This document shows, one piece after another, positions 12,501 to 23,480 of a stretch of 64,000 nt of DNA (positions are counted from its first letter, which is position 1; every line of letters begins with the position of its first letter). The stretch is from Ceratothoa steindachneri (lineage: Eukaryota; Arthropoda; Malacostraca; Isopoda; Cymothoidae). The position numbers were made by a program, and so were the translations under genes. Location of the stretch: assembly GCA_963969495.1 (NCBI GenBank), contig OZ018326.1, forward strand, positions 5,213,669 to 5,277,668, in the 5' to 3' direction. The notes beneath the pieces are model-generated. The model was given only the letters and a program-made list of their open reading frames with translations, searched no databases and had not been told where the DNA came from.

Positions 12501-12715
12501 TATATTCATGTTCTACCCTTGTTTAGTTCATTAATAGCCTAAGTTGAATCTGATCGAAAATTTGGGAAGTATATTGAAGGAACAAGTCTTGAAGAAGATA
12601 CTTTAAACCTCGAACAATTAAAATCAATATGTACGAAGAGCGGGAAGATATTCCAAACCAATGTTGCCATGACTTGGTCAAGTTTATATGAAACGCCTGA
12701 TATCAATTAAATATA

Positions 12716-13660
12716 CAGGGTGAGACAGATAGGACGGACGTTTTTGAAGTTGCTATTACTCAGACCCAGGGGGAGAGACATGTGTCCTACAGGTACCATT
12801 CGTTCAGTGGTGTCTATGCATTTTCTTCTTTTAAGCTAAAGAAGTTATGTACCTGTAGATAATGGAGCACCGCGCCTTCACCTATGGCAGTTTTGTGTAA
12901 AAAAAACGAGTCTGTCACTTCAGTTCAGCGAAAGTTTCATCGCTGATTCAATATTCCCTAAAATCAGGTTGTTCTTACTCGTAGCATAATCTTACTTTGG
13001 CTTGCTGCAATTCGTACAAGACATAAAATGATGAATAGCAGACAGTTTGGGGGCCCACGATCGGTTATTACCGCAGAAAATGTGGATCGCGTCAGGCAAG
13101 CTTTGCTGCGCAGTCCGAATTACTCTACTCGGAGGTTTTTTACTGAACTTGGCATCGAGAATCGTTCGGTAAGGTACAATTTTCATGGAGATCGCATTTC
13201 ATCCCTACAAAATTGGCCATTGCGCAACTGTTTAGATCAGGGGAATATTAACAGCAGCTATATTTCGCCCGTTAGATGGAAGCAACTTTTGATGCAAATG
13301 ATAATCACATATTGTTCATGAGTGAGGAAACTTATTATCATGACATGGTGAATCAACAAAATTGTCGTAATTAGGCTGTTAAAAATCCAGGAGACTGCAC
13401 AGAATTCCACTGCACAGCCCAAAAGTGACGGTTTGGTGTGCTATGGGAAAAGCCGGCGGCATTGGTCCTTACTTTTTTGAGGACCATAATGTAAATGCAG
13501 TTATTGTTAACTATGAGCTTAACATCGAGTTGATAAACTTCTTTTATCCCGAATTACGATGAAAACATATCCGACGTGTGTGTTTTCAGCAGGATGGAAT
13601 GATGGCTCGCAGCCAGAGCATCAATTGATGTTCTTCACCCTCTTTTCGGTCAGCGCCTCA
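12716..13660 (+). mobile_element. Tc/mariner-like (DDE_3 type) element relic, 3' end lost
   Basis: Begins with CAGGGTGAGACAGATAGGAC right after a TA (12714-12715 read 'ta'), a typical start for this group. Coding traces run from 13028 to about 13655. Homology stops near 13660 where GC-rich unrelated sequence begins, so the right end is missing. Confidence 0.65.
13028..13655 (+). pseudogene. Tc/mariner-like transposase relic
   Basis: Frame 13028-13321 reads SRQFGGPRSVITAENVDRVR, then QALLRSPNYSTRRF, TELGIENRSVRYN: a homeodomain-like HTH with a GRPRS-type hook. Further on, in shifting frames, come SEETYY, VNQQNCR, SPKVTVWCAMGKAGGIGPYF, FPELR, and QQDGMMA with the second Asp retained (about 13590-13603). 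Near 13650 it ends at FGQRL, before the third catalytic residue. Multiple stops. Confidence 0.75.
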
Positions 13661-14403
13661 CTGCACGTGTGTATGAATACAAGCACCGTATATTGGACGA
13701 TTTTAAGGAAGTTTTCACGTATGTGAGGAGATGCCCTCGAAGCACCAGCGTGTGGGGAATCCACCTCGGAATACCTCTTTCAGCCCTTGGCTCTAAACCA
13801 CTTCCATCTTGGTGGTTTAGAGCTATATTTGCTTTCGGGCGCTGCTTGCTCCCCCATACCCCGCGATACCAGCAAGCTCTCGCCCCCATGTTTCCCAGGC
13901 ATTTCTATTCCCCCACGAGCGCAGCCTCACTAACCACCTTCTTGCTGGAGAACTGTGCGGCCCCTCTCATCTTGGACCCCCTTCAAGACTCTCGTTCCTT
14001 CGTTTCTGAGACTCCCCTACCGAGCCGCAGAACCGTCTCGTATTTGAGATTCCATCTCTCTGGACCAGAGAAAATCTCGTTTTTCAAGAAAAAGTTCTCA
14101 AAACCCCCATCTTCAAACCCTCCTCGTTATGACTCTCCGAAGTATCTTCTCGAAGACCCGTGCCGTTGGTCTTCCCTCTTCAGATGACCACCGTGCTCCA
14201 AGGTAAAGCGATCTTGTCTTGTAATCCCCTGATTACACCCCGTCAATGGTCACCCGCATCCACTTTTGAATTGGCTTCCCACTCCATCGTAATTAATATC
14301 TCTTGTTCGGGTAACGTTAATTTTGCTCCTCCCGCTTAACTCTGTCATATTATAAATTGTCACAATTAACTATCTTTATCGAGTAATTTGTTCCCCATTT
14401 TTA

Positions 14404-14405
<2 letters not shown>
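13661..14405. other. GC-richer block with a 12-bp hairpin; no recognised gene
   Basis: A plus-strand frame (13669-14187) is open for 172 codons but has no recognisable domain; its composition (Ser/Pro/Leu-rich) suggests a chance frame in C-rich DNA. A perfect 12-bp inverted repeat, GCTCTAAACCAC (13790-13801) and its complement (13812-13823), has a 10-base loop. The block ends in an A/T-rich tail beside a (TA)n tract, like the 3' end of a retroposed sequence. Confidence 0.4.

Positions 14406-14406
<1 letters not shown>

Positions 14407-14469
<63 letters not shown>
14407..14469. repeat. (TA)n microsatellite
   Basis: About 62 bases of uninterrupted AT/TA. Open frames across it (IYIYIY) are artefacts. 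Confidence 0.98.
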
Positions 14470-14470
<1 letters not shown>

Positions 14471-14890
14471 CTCCATTTATTATATATATTAAAATTATAT
14501 TTTGGGGTCTTATTCTTATATATATCCTTTGAACTGCAACTTGGCAAGCCATTAGATAAATCCAAGTCAACCGTAAATAGCACTCTGTATAAAAAGAAGG
14601 AGGCTGTCCCCAACTCCTTTAATTGGCTTAAAGCATATTGCAGGCAGCCTATGGTCGGCTATCTGCCCGTGCTGGTATATATATGCGCTCTTGTGGCGAA
14701 CAAGTCCCTACAGGCATACATCGACAACGTGGAAGTCGACCAAATCGATATAGCTATGTTGAAATGAGAGGAGGCCAACCTTCAAGAACACCTTCAGAAA
14801 TCCATCAATCCAAACGGATGCCACATGAGGGATGTTGTTTTTCACACTTGAATTTGTCAAATGCTAATTTAATTCGAACACATTAATATC
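14470..14890 (+). other. Unrecognised 99-codon open frame (14468-14767)
   Basis: After a hydrophobic AT-driven start, the frame reads LGKPLDKSKSTVNSTLYKKK, then AVPNSFNWL and later LQAYIDNVEVDQIDIAMLK. The second half looks like real protein, perhaps part of an ORF1 or transposase. I do not recognise it, and the frame stops at 14767. Confidence 0.3.
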
Positions 14891-14902
14891 AATAAAATCA
14901 AG

Positions 14903-15145
14903 GTCGCGTGCTCTCACTTATTCTGATTTATCGCCTAACTACCTTCAAAATTTCAATTATTACCGGACTAACCTTAGGGAGGCCCTTGGCAATTATCCCA
15001 TTCGAAAAATAATATAACACCATGACTTTCAAATTCCCTTAGAATCAGCCGAATACTTACAATGTTATTACCAAAACAAAAAATAGCAAAACGGGGACCA
15101 AGAGACTGATCGACCGAGAGTGTGAGATATATAGGCGCACGCGAC
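14903..15145. mobile_element. 243-bp MITE-like repeat, deletion relative of the 34155-39324 element
   Basis: Ends are GTCGCGTGC (14903-14911) and GCACGCGAC (15137-15145), a 9-bp perfect inverted repeat. The left part (CTCACTTATTCTGATTTA...) matches 34155-34316. The right part (from AAATTC...GAATACTTAC at 15031 through GCAAAACGGGGACC) matches 39212-39324. It therefore looks like the two ends of the large element joined at a short repeat both ends carry. No coding capacity and no clear target duplication. Confidence 0.75.
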
Positions 15146-16915
15146 TAAGCGTACGCAACTAAAAATTTAAAGCTAAAATTAATGATTTGGAGAATTTTTC
15201 AAAAATTCCCTTTTTCTGCCCTAAACTGTATAAATTTTGTTTCCAAACAGCTATTTTCACCCTTATATTTGTTTTGTTTGTATAATATGAAATATATTTG
15301 AAAAATTTATTTATTGTCTTGTTAAAATATTACAAAGTACTGTTAATCAATATTAATTGAAACTATAAACAACCTTTGTGTCAAAATATTGTTTTAACTC
15401 CAAATAAGTGTGAAAATTAAAATAGATTTTAACAAAATTTAAGTAAAGGTTATTCGTTTAAACAATATATTTAATCCGAAATTTATAAATAAAGATCCTA
15501 ACTGTGAAAAGTGCTTCAGTTATCCTCTTTCATAAATGTAATTGTATCTATTTTTCTTAGATTTTCTTTTTAAATGTACACTCACTATCTGCTCTTTGAC
15601 CAGTAATTTTAATATTCTTTTAGAGATTGCTGGATGAACAAATAAAGCATGAGGATAATTCATTATGAAGGCCATTTCTCTAAAAAGGACGAGGGAAATT
15701 ATATAATTATATATTTTGATTTGATTCGCGCAGCACAAAACGAATTTAGAACAACCAAAGATTGAGGAAAGAAGGGAGACGGAGCAAGACGGTAAGTAAA
15801 TATAAATGTCTTAATACCGATGGGCTTGGAGCAATTCTCTAATCATGTTCAAGAATTTTATAAACAAACAGAGTGAAATCATGAAAAGAATTTGATTTAA
15901 TTTTCAATAAAACCACCAGGAACACCGATTATGCTCTTATAGAGAAGAGCGCAGAAAAATAAGTCAATGTGTTCCTCTTTCTCTCTTGTTTGTAGAATTT
16001 TCCTTCAAGCAGCTTCTAAACTTCCTCTATTTATCAGATTTAATGGCTCAATACAAAATTATGAAGGCAACAGCAGGTAGTTTATTAAACAAATGTACAC
16101 AGCTACTCGTTATTTATTGCCTATATAAATAAAATGGATACTAAGTAAATGAACCCTAGGATTTAGTAAATTTCCACTAGGTACCGTGCCGAAACGAATC
16201 CCACAAAACACAATAAATTATGCTGAACAAATCACGTAGAGAGAGGAGGAAGCAATAATTTTATTTTGCTCTCTTAATTTTCGGAAAATATTCATGATTC
16301 ATGATTATGTTTACAGTATATTATAAAAACGGAATATAGACGATGTGTAGCTTAAGGTTTGGTTTCAAATTTATAAATTTAACATTAATTTTCTAAATAA
16401 GAAAGACGTAATTTAATACAAAGTGAGAGTCTCTCTTTCAGTATGTATATAATTTAGAGTAATATTCTTTCCTTCTACCGATACATTGGCCATATCAGTA
16501 AAATATTGCTTAATTGTTAGTACGCACCGTTGACTCCCAATTACACATATGCATTCCACTCAACGAAACAATAGATATTAACTGGTAAGAATAGGGTGAT
16601 GGGTAGAATAACTGGTAGGGGGGACAACAACGAGGGCAGTGATATCAGATGGGTAAGAGAAGTAGCACGGAAGGTGGAGTGCAAATTATTTGTTAGGATT
16701 CAACAAAGGTTCTTTGAGTGAGAGTAGGAGGAAGGAAAAGGAAAGAAGAGGCTACGACAGAGCTGAAGGATTATATTTTTAACGAAGGAGGATGAAAAGC
16801 CCCCATTTAAATAAACTTTGCATATTCTGGCTACTTACTTGTGCTTGACTGAATATATGGATGGAGTGTTTGAATCAAATTGGATTTTCGAGAGTATGTT
16901 TCGTGCATTGTCCAG
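15146..16915. other. AT-rich, no recognisable gene
   Basis: Long stretches with few G/C. The minus frame 15738-15520 (72 codons) has no domain. Near 16590-16760 a G-rich patch reads on the plus strand IRWVREVARKVECKLFVRI, which resembles coding sequence I cannot place. Confidence 0.5.
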
Positions 16916-17020
16916 AAGTAAGTTACAAGGAGTTACAAGGAAAGAAGGTACCCTAGGAGACCTTACGGTCCATTCAAAGAGGGTACCTTTGGACTAGCAA
17001 TCGAGCGGGCACATGGCTGC

Positions 17021-19830
17021 TCAATTGTTTTGCGTCCCTAAACGGCCACTTTTCAAGACTTTGTCTAGTCTTGACTTGAACTGGTCAACAGATTCACTGT
17101 TGACAACTTCCACTGGAAGTGCGTTCCACTTACCGTAGATACTGTAAGTGAAAAAATTTCCACACAGATTGCGGTTGTAACGCTTCAGTTCAAGTTTGAA
17201 GCCGTGATAGCGCGTTATGTTCTCACTCAGTGTGAAAATATCCCGGTAGTCAACATTGTCGAACCCTCGAAGTATTTTGAAAACTTCGATGAGCTGACCA
17301 CGCAGTCTACGGGTTTCCAGCGAGAACAGATCTAATTCCCTTAGTCTATCCTCATAACTTTTATGTCGGATAGAGGCAATCAGTTTGGTTGCCCTAGCTT
17401 GTACGCATTCCAACCTTGCGATGTCCTTTCGAAACGAAGGACTCCAAAATTGTACGGCATACTCCAGGTGCGGCCGAACCAGGGAGTTGTACAGACAAAG
17501 TACTATCTCCCTGTTACGGTATCCAAACTGGCGCTTTATGTAGCCTAACATCCTTTGGGCTTTCTTCTGCCTCGATGCACTGATTCGAGAACTTGAGGTC
17601 GCTTGTGATAGCAACACCCAAGTCCTTCTCAGTGTCACTCGATTCAAGAGCAGTGCCCTTAAGGATATAATGAGATTTGGGATTTCTGTGGCCGATATGC
17701 ATTACTTTGCATTTGTTCACGTTGAAAGGCATTTGCCACGTGTCCGACCACTCCCCAATCTTCCAAAGATCTTCCTGCAGGCGGGCAGTATTTCCATCCT
17801 TTGCAACGTTCATACCAAGCTTGGTATCGTCGGCAAATTTGGAAATCTTGGCAACCATGTCACCGTCCATGTCGTTGACGTAGATGATGAATAGTAGTGA
17901 TCCCAGGACAGAACCTTGAGGCACTCCGCTAGTAACGGGCACCCACTCAGAAGCCTGTTCATTCACCACCACCCGTTGCCGTCTGCCACTTAGCCAGTTC
18001 TCGATCCAGCCGGCTACTTTTCCGTCTATGCCCAGCGCTCGCACTTTCCGGAGAAGGCGGCGGTGTGGTACCTTATCAAAGGCTTTCTGAAAGTCTAAGT
18101 AAACCACATCCGCCGCCTTGTCCCGATCGTGCTCACTGAACACAAAGTGGAAGAATTCCACAAGGTTCGTCAGGCATGACCGTTGCCTTCGGAAGCCGTG
18201 CTGGGAACTCCTCAGTAGCAGGTTTGACTCTAAATACGACGTTATTTTCTCCACCATCATGCTTTCCATGAGTTTACCGACTATTGAAGTCAGACTGATA
18301 GGTCGGTAGTTTGACGGATGGCTGGGGGCTCCTTTCTTGAAGATCGGAGTCACCTCCGCCTCACGCCAGTCTCTAGGAACGCATGCGGTCCGGATTGACA
18401 TGTTAAAGATAGCGCACAGATGTGGTGATACTTCATCGCACACTTCCTTCAACACCTTGGGTAGAAACCCGTCCGGTCCAGGGGACTTATTCGTATTTAG
18501 GTCAGCGATCTTTTTCTTTATTTCTCCTTCGGTGAAGTCCATTGCCTCCAGCTTTTCCCCCGAGTAGGAATCCGTGGGCTGGGGGTTTGGACCACACTCT
18601 TTAGTAAACACTGAGGAGAAGTAGTCATTGAGAAGGTTAGCATTTTCTACATCTGACTGAGTTAATGCACCCTCCTCGTCCACTAAGGGCCCAATCCTAC
18701 GATGGATTGGTTTACGGCTATTTACATAGCCGAAGAACTCCTTGGGATTCTCCTTGCAGAGTCTCGCCACTCGGAGTTCCTCAGTACGCTTAGCCGCCCG
18801 TATGCTGGACTTCACTCTTCTGGCTAGCCTTCGGTACTCGTCAAAGGCACCCGAGAACTTCGATCGCCGGTACGCATTTCTCTTCTCCCTAAGCAGTTGG
18901 CCGATTTCTCGATTAAACCACTTTGGTTGAACAGAAGACCGACGGAGGCATTTCAGAGGGATGCAACTTGATTGAAGACTCATGAATTTATTTTTGAAAT
19001 TGTTCCACGAATCCTCAACCTCTTCGCATACCGCTAGCCTTACATCAGTCATCCCAGCTCGAAGGCTTGCAAAGTCTGCTCTTCTCAAGTCAAGTTTCTT
19101 TGATTGACTGGCAACAGACCTTACCTTCGGGAACTTGACGGTAAATCTAACTAGCTGGTGATCACTGCCACCGAGCTCTTCGCCTACAGAGACATCCTCA
19201 ACGATATCATCCTCAGAGGTGAAGACCAAGTCGAGGATATTGTCTCCTCTCGTCGGTTCTCTGACCCATTGAGTGAGGAACTCGTTGTTGGCGAACTCCA
19301 GGAGTAGCGCGCTCTCGCCACAGGCTGCTCTGGTTTCCCAGTCAACTTGTCTGTTGAAGTCGCCCATAACGATGCACACTCTGCCTTGAACAAGCTCACC
19401 CAGCAGCTGGTACAGTTCCCTGTCCTTCTCAACGGGTTGGGAAGGGGGTCTGTAAAGCACCAGGGTCCTGTATCTGACAGGACCTATCTCTAGGTCAACG
19501 CCTAGGAGCTCGTGATCGGATATAATGTTGGAGTTCGAAGATTTGATTGTAACCTTGACATACAACATTACACCGCCACCCTCTCTGTCTGGCCTATCTT
19601 TGTGGAAGAGTTGGTAGCCAGGAACCGTGAATTCGCCTTCAAAGTCTCGGTTTGAGGTTTTTATCCACGATTCTGTTATGGCTACCATTTCGGGTTCTTC
19701 CGTCGCTACAAGGACACGGAGCTCAGGAAACTTGTTCCTGATTGACCTCGCATTAAACAGAAGAACTTTCAGGGAGTTCCCGACTGTAGGACTCCCTACG
19801 CTCTTCCGTTTCCCGGCTTGTTTGTTGGCG
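17021..19830 (-). pseudogene. CR1-like ORF2: endonuclease plus reverse transcriptase (one frameshift)
   Basis: The frame is open from about 19825, overlapping the ORF1 end; the first ATG is at 19688 but homology (SLKVLLFNARSIRNKF) starts upstream of it, so 19688 is not the true start. Numbering from 19688: endonuclease residues GDFN 109-112 and GSDH 174-177; RT fingers PGPDGFLPKVLK near 415; NYRPISLTS; HGFRRQRSC; DFQKAFDKVPH; GVPQGSVLG; active site FADD at 618-621 (17826-17837). A one-base shift near 17570-17580 moves the frame; thumb and C-terminus continue in frame 17647-17021 (QRMLGYIKRQFGYR, PHLEYAVQFWSP, KWNALP). Catalytic residues are intact; only the shift disables it. Confidence 0.93.
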
Positions 19831-21244
19831 AGGCACCCCTTTTTGCGACCTCTGAGAAGGTCGTTTCTGGAGTGACACGGGCGTACTGGCGTACGTCCGC
19901 CCTCACTCTGGGCCGGATACTCCTTTCGGTCCTCTCTACGACATCCTGGATCATGTTTGACAGAAAGGCCTTTCCTTTAAAGAAAAGATGTACCCCATCC
20001 CTTTGGTAGAGATCATTTCTACCATAAAAGGTGCGGTACGGGTCCACAAAAAAGACCCCCTCTGCCGTACACAAATATGCCAGGCGCCGGTTTAAAGACA
20101 CATTCATCGAGTGAGCGGTCCGTGTTGGACCTCTCCTCGGGAGCATCCCGACTACCACACGCTTGCGGGTTTTCAGCCCACAGTCGTCCACGGCACCCAT
20201 GACCGTGTGGAGGATTTTATCTGTAGGGCCTACCCTACCTCCTCTTAGGTAGAGGTCGTTTCCACTGACCATCAGAGCAACGACTGAGCTGTCAGAAATC
20301 TGTGATTTCTCAGCCTCTACTCTGATGTGGTGGTTACCACATCCCGGCAGGCAGCTTACCTTCACACTAGTGTTAAGGCGGGCCGCTAGCAGGGACTGCA
20401 GGCTCCGTGCTTGAGAATCACCAATAAGGGTGACTCTTGCACATTTGTCAGCAGGCGACTTATTCTTCCCCCTCGGAAGCGACTTGCCGCTTTCCTCTTG
20501 TATCTCTACATTTTTCTTTTTTTTCTTCTTCATCTTATTTTTCTTGTCTTTATTTGTTTTCTCTTCTTCCGTTTCTCTTTTCTCTTCTTTTCTTTCCACT
20601 CTTCCTTGCGCACCAGTAACGCTCGAATTCTCTACACTGGGGTGAGCAGCATTAAGGTCCTTTTTCTTCTTTTGCTTTTTCTTCTTCTCATTGGCTCCTC
20701 ATGGCAGAAGTGGGGCTGCCAATGCAGTTTCACCTCCTTGGGCTGGAGTCGCATCGGCGGAACCACCCAAGTCAGTAGGACTTTCGTCTCGAGCTTGAGC
20801 CGACTGGGCCTCTAGTTTAGAGGCTAGCTCTAGGATTTTTTCCTCGAGACGCCGAATCTGAAGCGCGTGCTGCGTTTCTAGGGTCTGTATTTTATTTTCC
20901 AGCGCCCTAGATTTTTCTTCAGAGGTTGTGAAGAGATCCTTGAGTTCATTGCAGCATGCTACTGCCTCTCGGATCTCTCCTTTAAGGATGCAGTTGGTGC
21001 ATATACTTCCCGGGTGGCATTTCAAAAAACATTCTTCCGGGAAGTCCACGCACCACTTGTCCTTCTGGCATATCGCACATGTATATTTAAGTGCAGCTGG
21101 ACCTTTTTTCCCTGTCATTTTAAACACTTTCTCTCTTTCAAAACTTTGTGACCAATCAATAGAAAAAAGGGGGTTGGTGAGTTCTCCCCGCGTGAGTCGC
21201 TCCCGCCTATCGATCGGAGACGTTTCGGATCTTTCAGAAGGCAC
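19796..21244 (-). pseudogene. CR1-like ORF1: zinc cluster, coiled coil, SGNH esterase (one stop)
   Basis: One frame from 21244 (or the ATG at 21118) to the TAG at 19796, interrupted only by a TGA at 20699-20701. Before the stop: a cysteine-rich cluster (residues 56-85: CAIC, then C65, C72, CH 76-77, CTNC 82-85) and a heptad-like segment (about 104-147, LEEKILELASKLEAQ). After it: a long Lys/Glu-rich linker and an SGNH hydrolase fold with Ser in LIGDSQARS, Asn in VSGNDLY, and Asp/His in DGVHLFFKG. CR1 ORF1 esterases are proposed to act on membrane lipids or aid RNP assembly; the catalytic set looks complete here. The stop could be a mutation or readthrough site. Confidence 0.9.
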
Positions 21245-21735
21245 GCTCCATGTGCTGCTGTTCGTCCGACCGAGTCATCAAGCCTCGGCGTGCCGTGGCT
21301 CCCAACCAAGCAGCACAGACGGTCCCCGAAGGGGCCATCGATTTGTCACCAGGTGAACAACAACGAAGCACGCCCCTTACTAAACTCCTACTAGTTCCCT
21401 TCACAACGGCCAGGATCTCGGAGCAGCGTTCAATGGATATCCCGCCCCACCAAGAGACTCGACCCAAGGCTTTTTATTGGCCTGGCAACCAACCTGGGAA
21501 CAAAGGGCCGTCACCTCGGACCGATGCTACCAGAGGCACCCGTCAACGGGCACTGGGAACGGTCAATAATTACGCGCCAGGGAAGGGGTTAACGGGGCAC
21601 TACCCTCATCCCATTCATCGTGCCCCAACGCCTAGGACACCTCTAGTCCTAGTCTCTCGCAACCAGTGAGCGTCGATTGGCGTTGTTTATAGAGGTTCCA
21701 AAGCCTCTCTTCTGACGCATGAGGTTGCTGCCAGG
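21245..21735 (-). other. CR1-like 5' leader (putative internal promoter region)
   Basis: GC-rich, non-coding on the element's strand; homogeneous with the element and sharply different from the T/A-rich DNA beyond about 21740. CR1-type elements carry internal promoters in this place, but no specific box is evident. Plus-strand frames across it (21250-21669) are shadows. Confidence 0.55.
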
Positions 21736-23480
21736 TCCTTATATGTAGATAGAGGAAGAAAAGGGAAACAGGGACATGATAGGAGTAGGCTTTTTTTTGT
21801 TTTTTTCTTTTTTTAAAAGTGGGAGAGATAGAATAAAAGTAAAAAAGGAGAAGGATAGAGTAAAAAAAAAGGAAGGAATGACGCACTTAGTCTGGAATCT
21901 CGTTTTCGACCAAATTGACAAGGGAAGCCCTACCAGGGGTACCCAGAAGAGGTACCCCCGCCGACATAGCTCGAAAAGTCAAAGGTACACACAAGCTCTC
22001 TTCCCGCGACAAGGGGGCGTCACCTCTCCCTCTACATTGAGAGAGAGAGAGAGAGAGAAGCATAACGATGAGCAAATAAACTTGAATATGATTTCTTGGC
22101 TGAAGGAGAGAGAGTAGAAGTTGTTTCTTAAATCCTGCAGTAATATTGAATGTCTATTTACCACACAAAGTTTGAGAAAGGAAATAAATGGACTTTGTTG
22201 CGGGATTCCAATAATTTAGTTGTGAGAAATAACTGTTTTTCATATTTATTAATATTGGATTTGTAGGATTAATTTCGGTATGAAGTGGGAAACATGAGTA
22301 CACCCATGTAGTCACTTCTTTGGCTCTTTGGATTATGAAAACACATTCTCACTTCTCATTACCTTAATTCTTTTTTTACGAAATCTTTGTTCAAAAAAGC
22401 TTTTGGGTGTTCTCCAGTTATACTCTTTTAATTTAATTATTCTCAAAAAAGGATTGAATCTAAAGTTATTCCTAATATATTACCTTTTCCCCAAATTACA
22501 CGATCTAATACAATTATAAATATTTATATTTTCAATAAAATAAATTAATTTACTCATTAAAATTTATACAGTGTAGAGAAATAAGTATTCGTATACCATC
22601 AAAATTCAATTTTAATAGACCTCTAACCCATTAACTTCATTAAATTTCCACAATAGATGTATATTAATGTAAAGTTAAAAGTTATGTGCACACAAAGGCC
22701 TGAAACAAAATTGATATTCAGTAAAGTTGAAATTATTGAAAATAGGTGATCAACCAACATCCAGCTCCTTCCAGACATCTTACTGCCCTCACAACTTAGG
22801 TAGCCATGCAGCGCGTTGACGAACAGAAGCCCACTCAAACCCTAACTGCGCTACATTTACCCTTGACTTTGCCACCTTAACCTGTTTTCAAACGTTCGTA
22901 CTGTGCTTACTTCTTAAATCTTCAAAAAGTTGGAAGAAAAAATTATAAAGTAAGAATAGAGTAGATAGTGAGTGTTTCTGTAAATTGATCAAAGGAAGTG
23001 AGTTGAATGGTGGTTTGGTTGCTGGATGATCAGCCATCTTTTAGGTGCTTTTTCCAGGTTATATGTTATTCCTTTTGACTCGTTATGTTTTGCCTCTCGC
23101 GCCTCTATTAAAATTTGGTGCTTATCCTTTGTATTATTTGTTGACTGTGAAGGTCATTTGTTTTGTTTTTCTCCTGCCATTTGGCTGCAATCCTTACGTC
23201 AAGGTGTAGGTTAGTGGTGGGTTTACTCTTGTTATTGTTCTTTAACTTCAGAAATTTCCCCTGTTGTTTACTCGATAATCTATGGGAATATCCAATGTCA
23301 TCTCGTATCTAATTTCTCCCATACTTTATAGAGCGGCGATTTGTCTTCCTAGCAGCCTGTCTTCTTACCTTGCTTCCTCACTTTCCATACAACTTTTCCC
23401 ACAACTTTCTCTTGTCAGCCTCTAATTTCACATGAGGGAGGAGGCAAAAACGCCCCTTCATCCCTGAGCTCCTGTATGGG
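21736..23480. other. No recognisable gene
   Basis: A-rich/T-rich strand-asymmetric stretch 21780-21890, a GC patch 21900-22035, then AT-rich DNA. Open frames are short and featureless. Confidence 0.5.
22039..22059. repeat. (GA)n microsatellite
   Basis: About ten GA units at the end of a GC-rich patch. Confidence 0.95.

Larger units (their letters stand above)
16920..21735 (-). mobile_element. CR1-like non-LTR retrotransposon, nearly complete
   Basis: About 4.8 kb on the minus strand: GC-rich 5' leader (21735-21245), ORF1 with zinc cluster and SGNH esterase, overlapping ORF2 with endonuclease and RT, and a short 3' UTR ending in a tandem tail that reads GTTACAAGGAGTTACAAGG on the plus strand. 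CR1 elements are known to carry ORF1 esterase and zinc/PHD-type domains and microsatellite-like 3' ends instead of poly(A). Composition is far richer in GC than the flanks. Only two disabling lesions are visible, so insertion is fairly recent. A truncated 3' copy lies at 56570-56695. Confidence 0.93.

Noticed and set aside
13669..14187. A 172-codon gene in the GC-rich block
   Set aside because: Long mainly because of C-rich composition; no domain, and an overlapping antisense frame is also open.
14376..14613. Open frames with long Ile-Tyr runs (also at 30.2, 37.8, 57.4 and 61.6 kb)
   Set aside because: Translations of (TA)n microsatellites, not genes.
17363..19875. Short plus-strand frames within the CR1-like ORF2 region
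   Set aside because: Shadows of the long minus-strand RT/endonuclease frame.
20411..21669. Plus-strand open frames of 60-142 codons
   Set aside because: Antisense shadows of the CR1-like ORF1 and leader; Ser/Phe/Leu-rich composition mirrors the Lys/Glu-rich coding strand.
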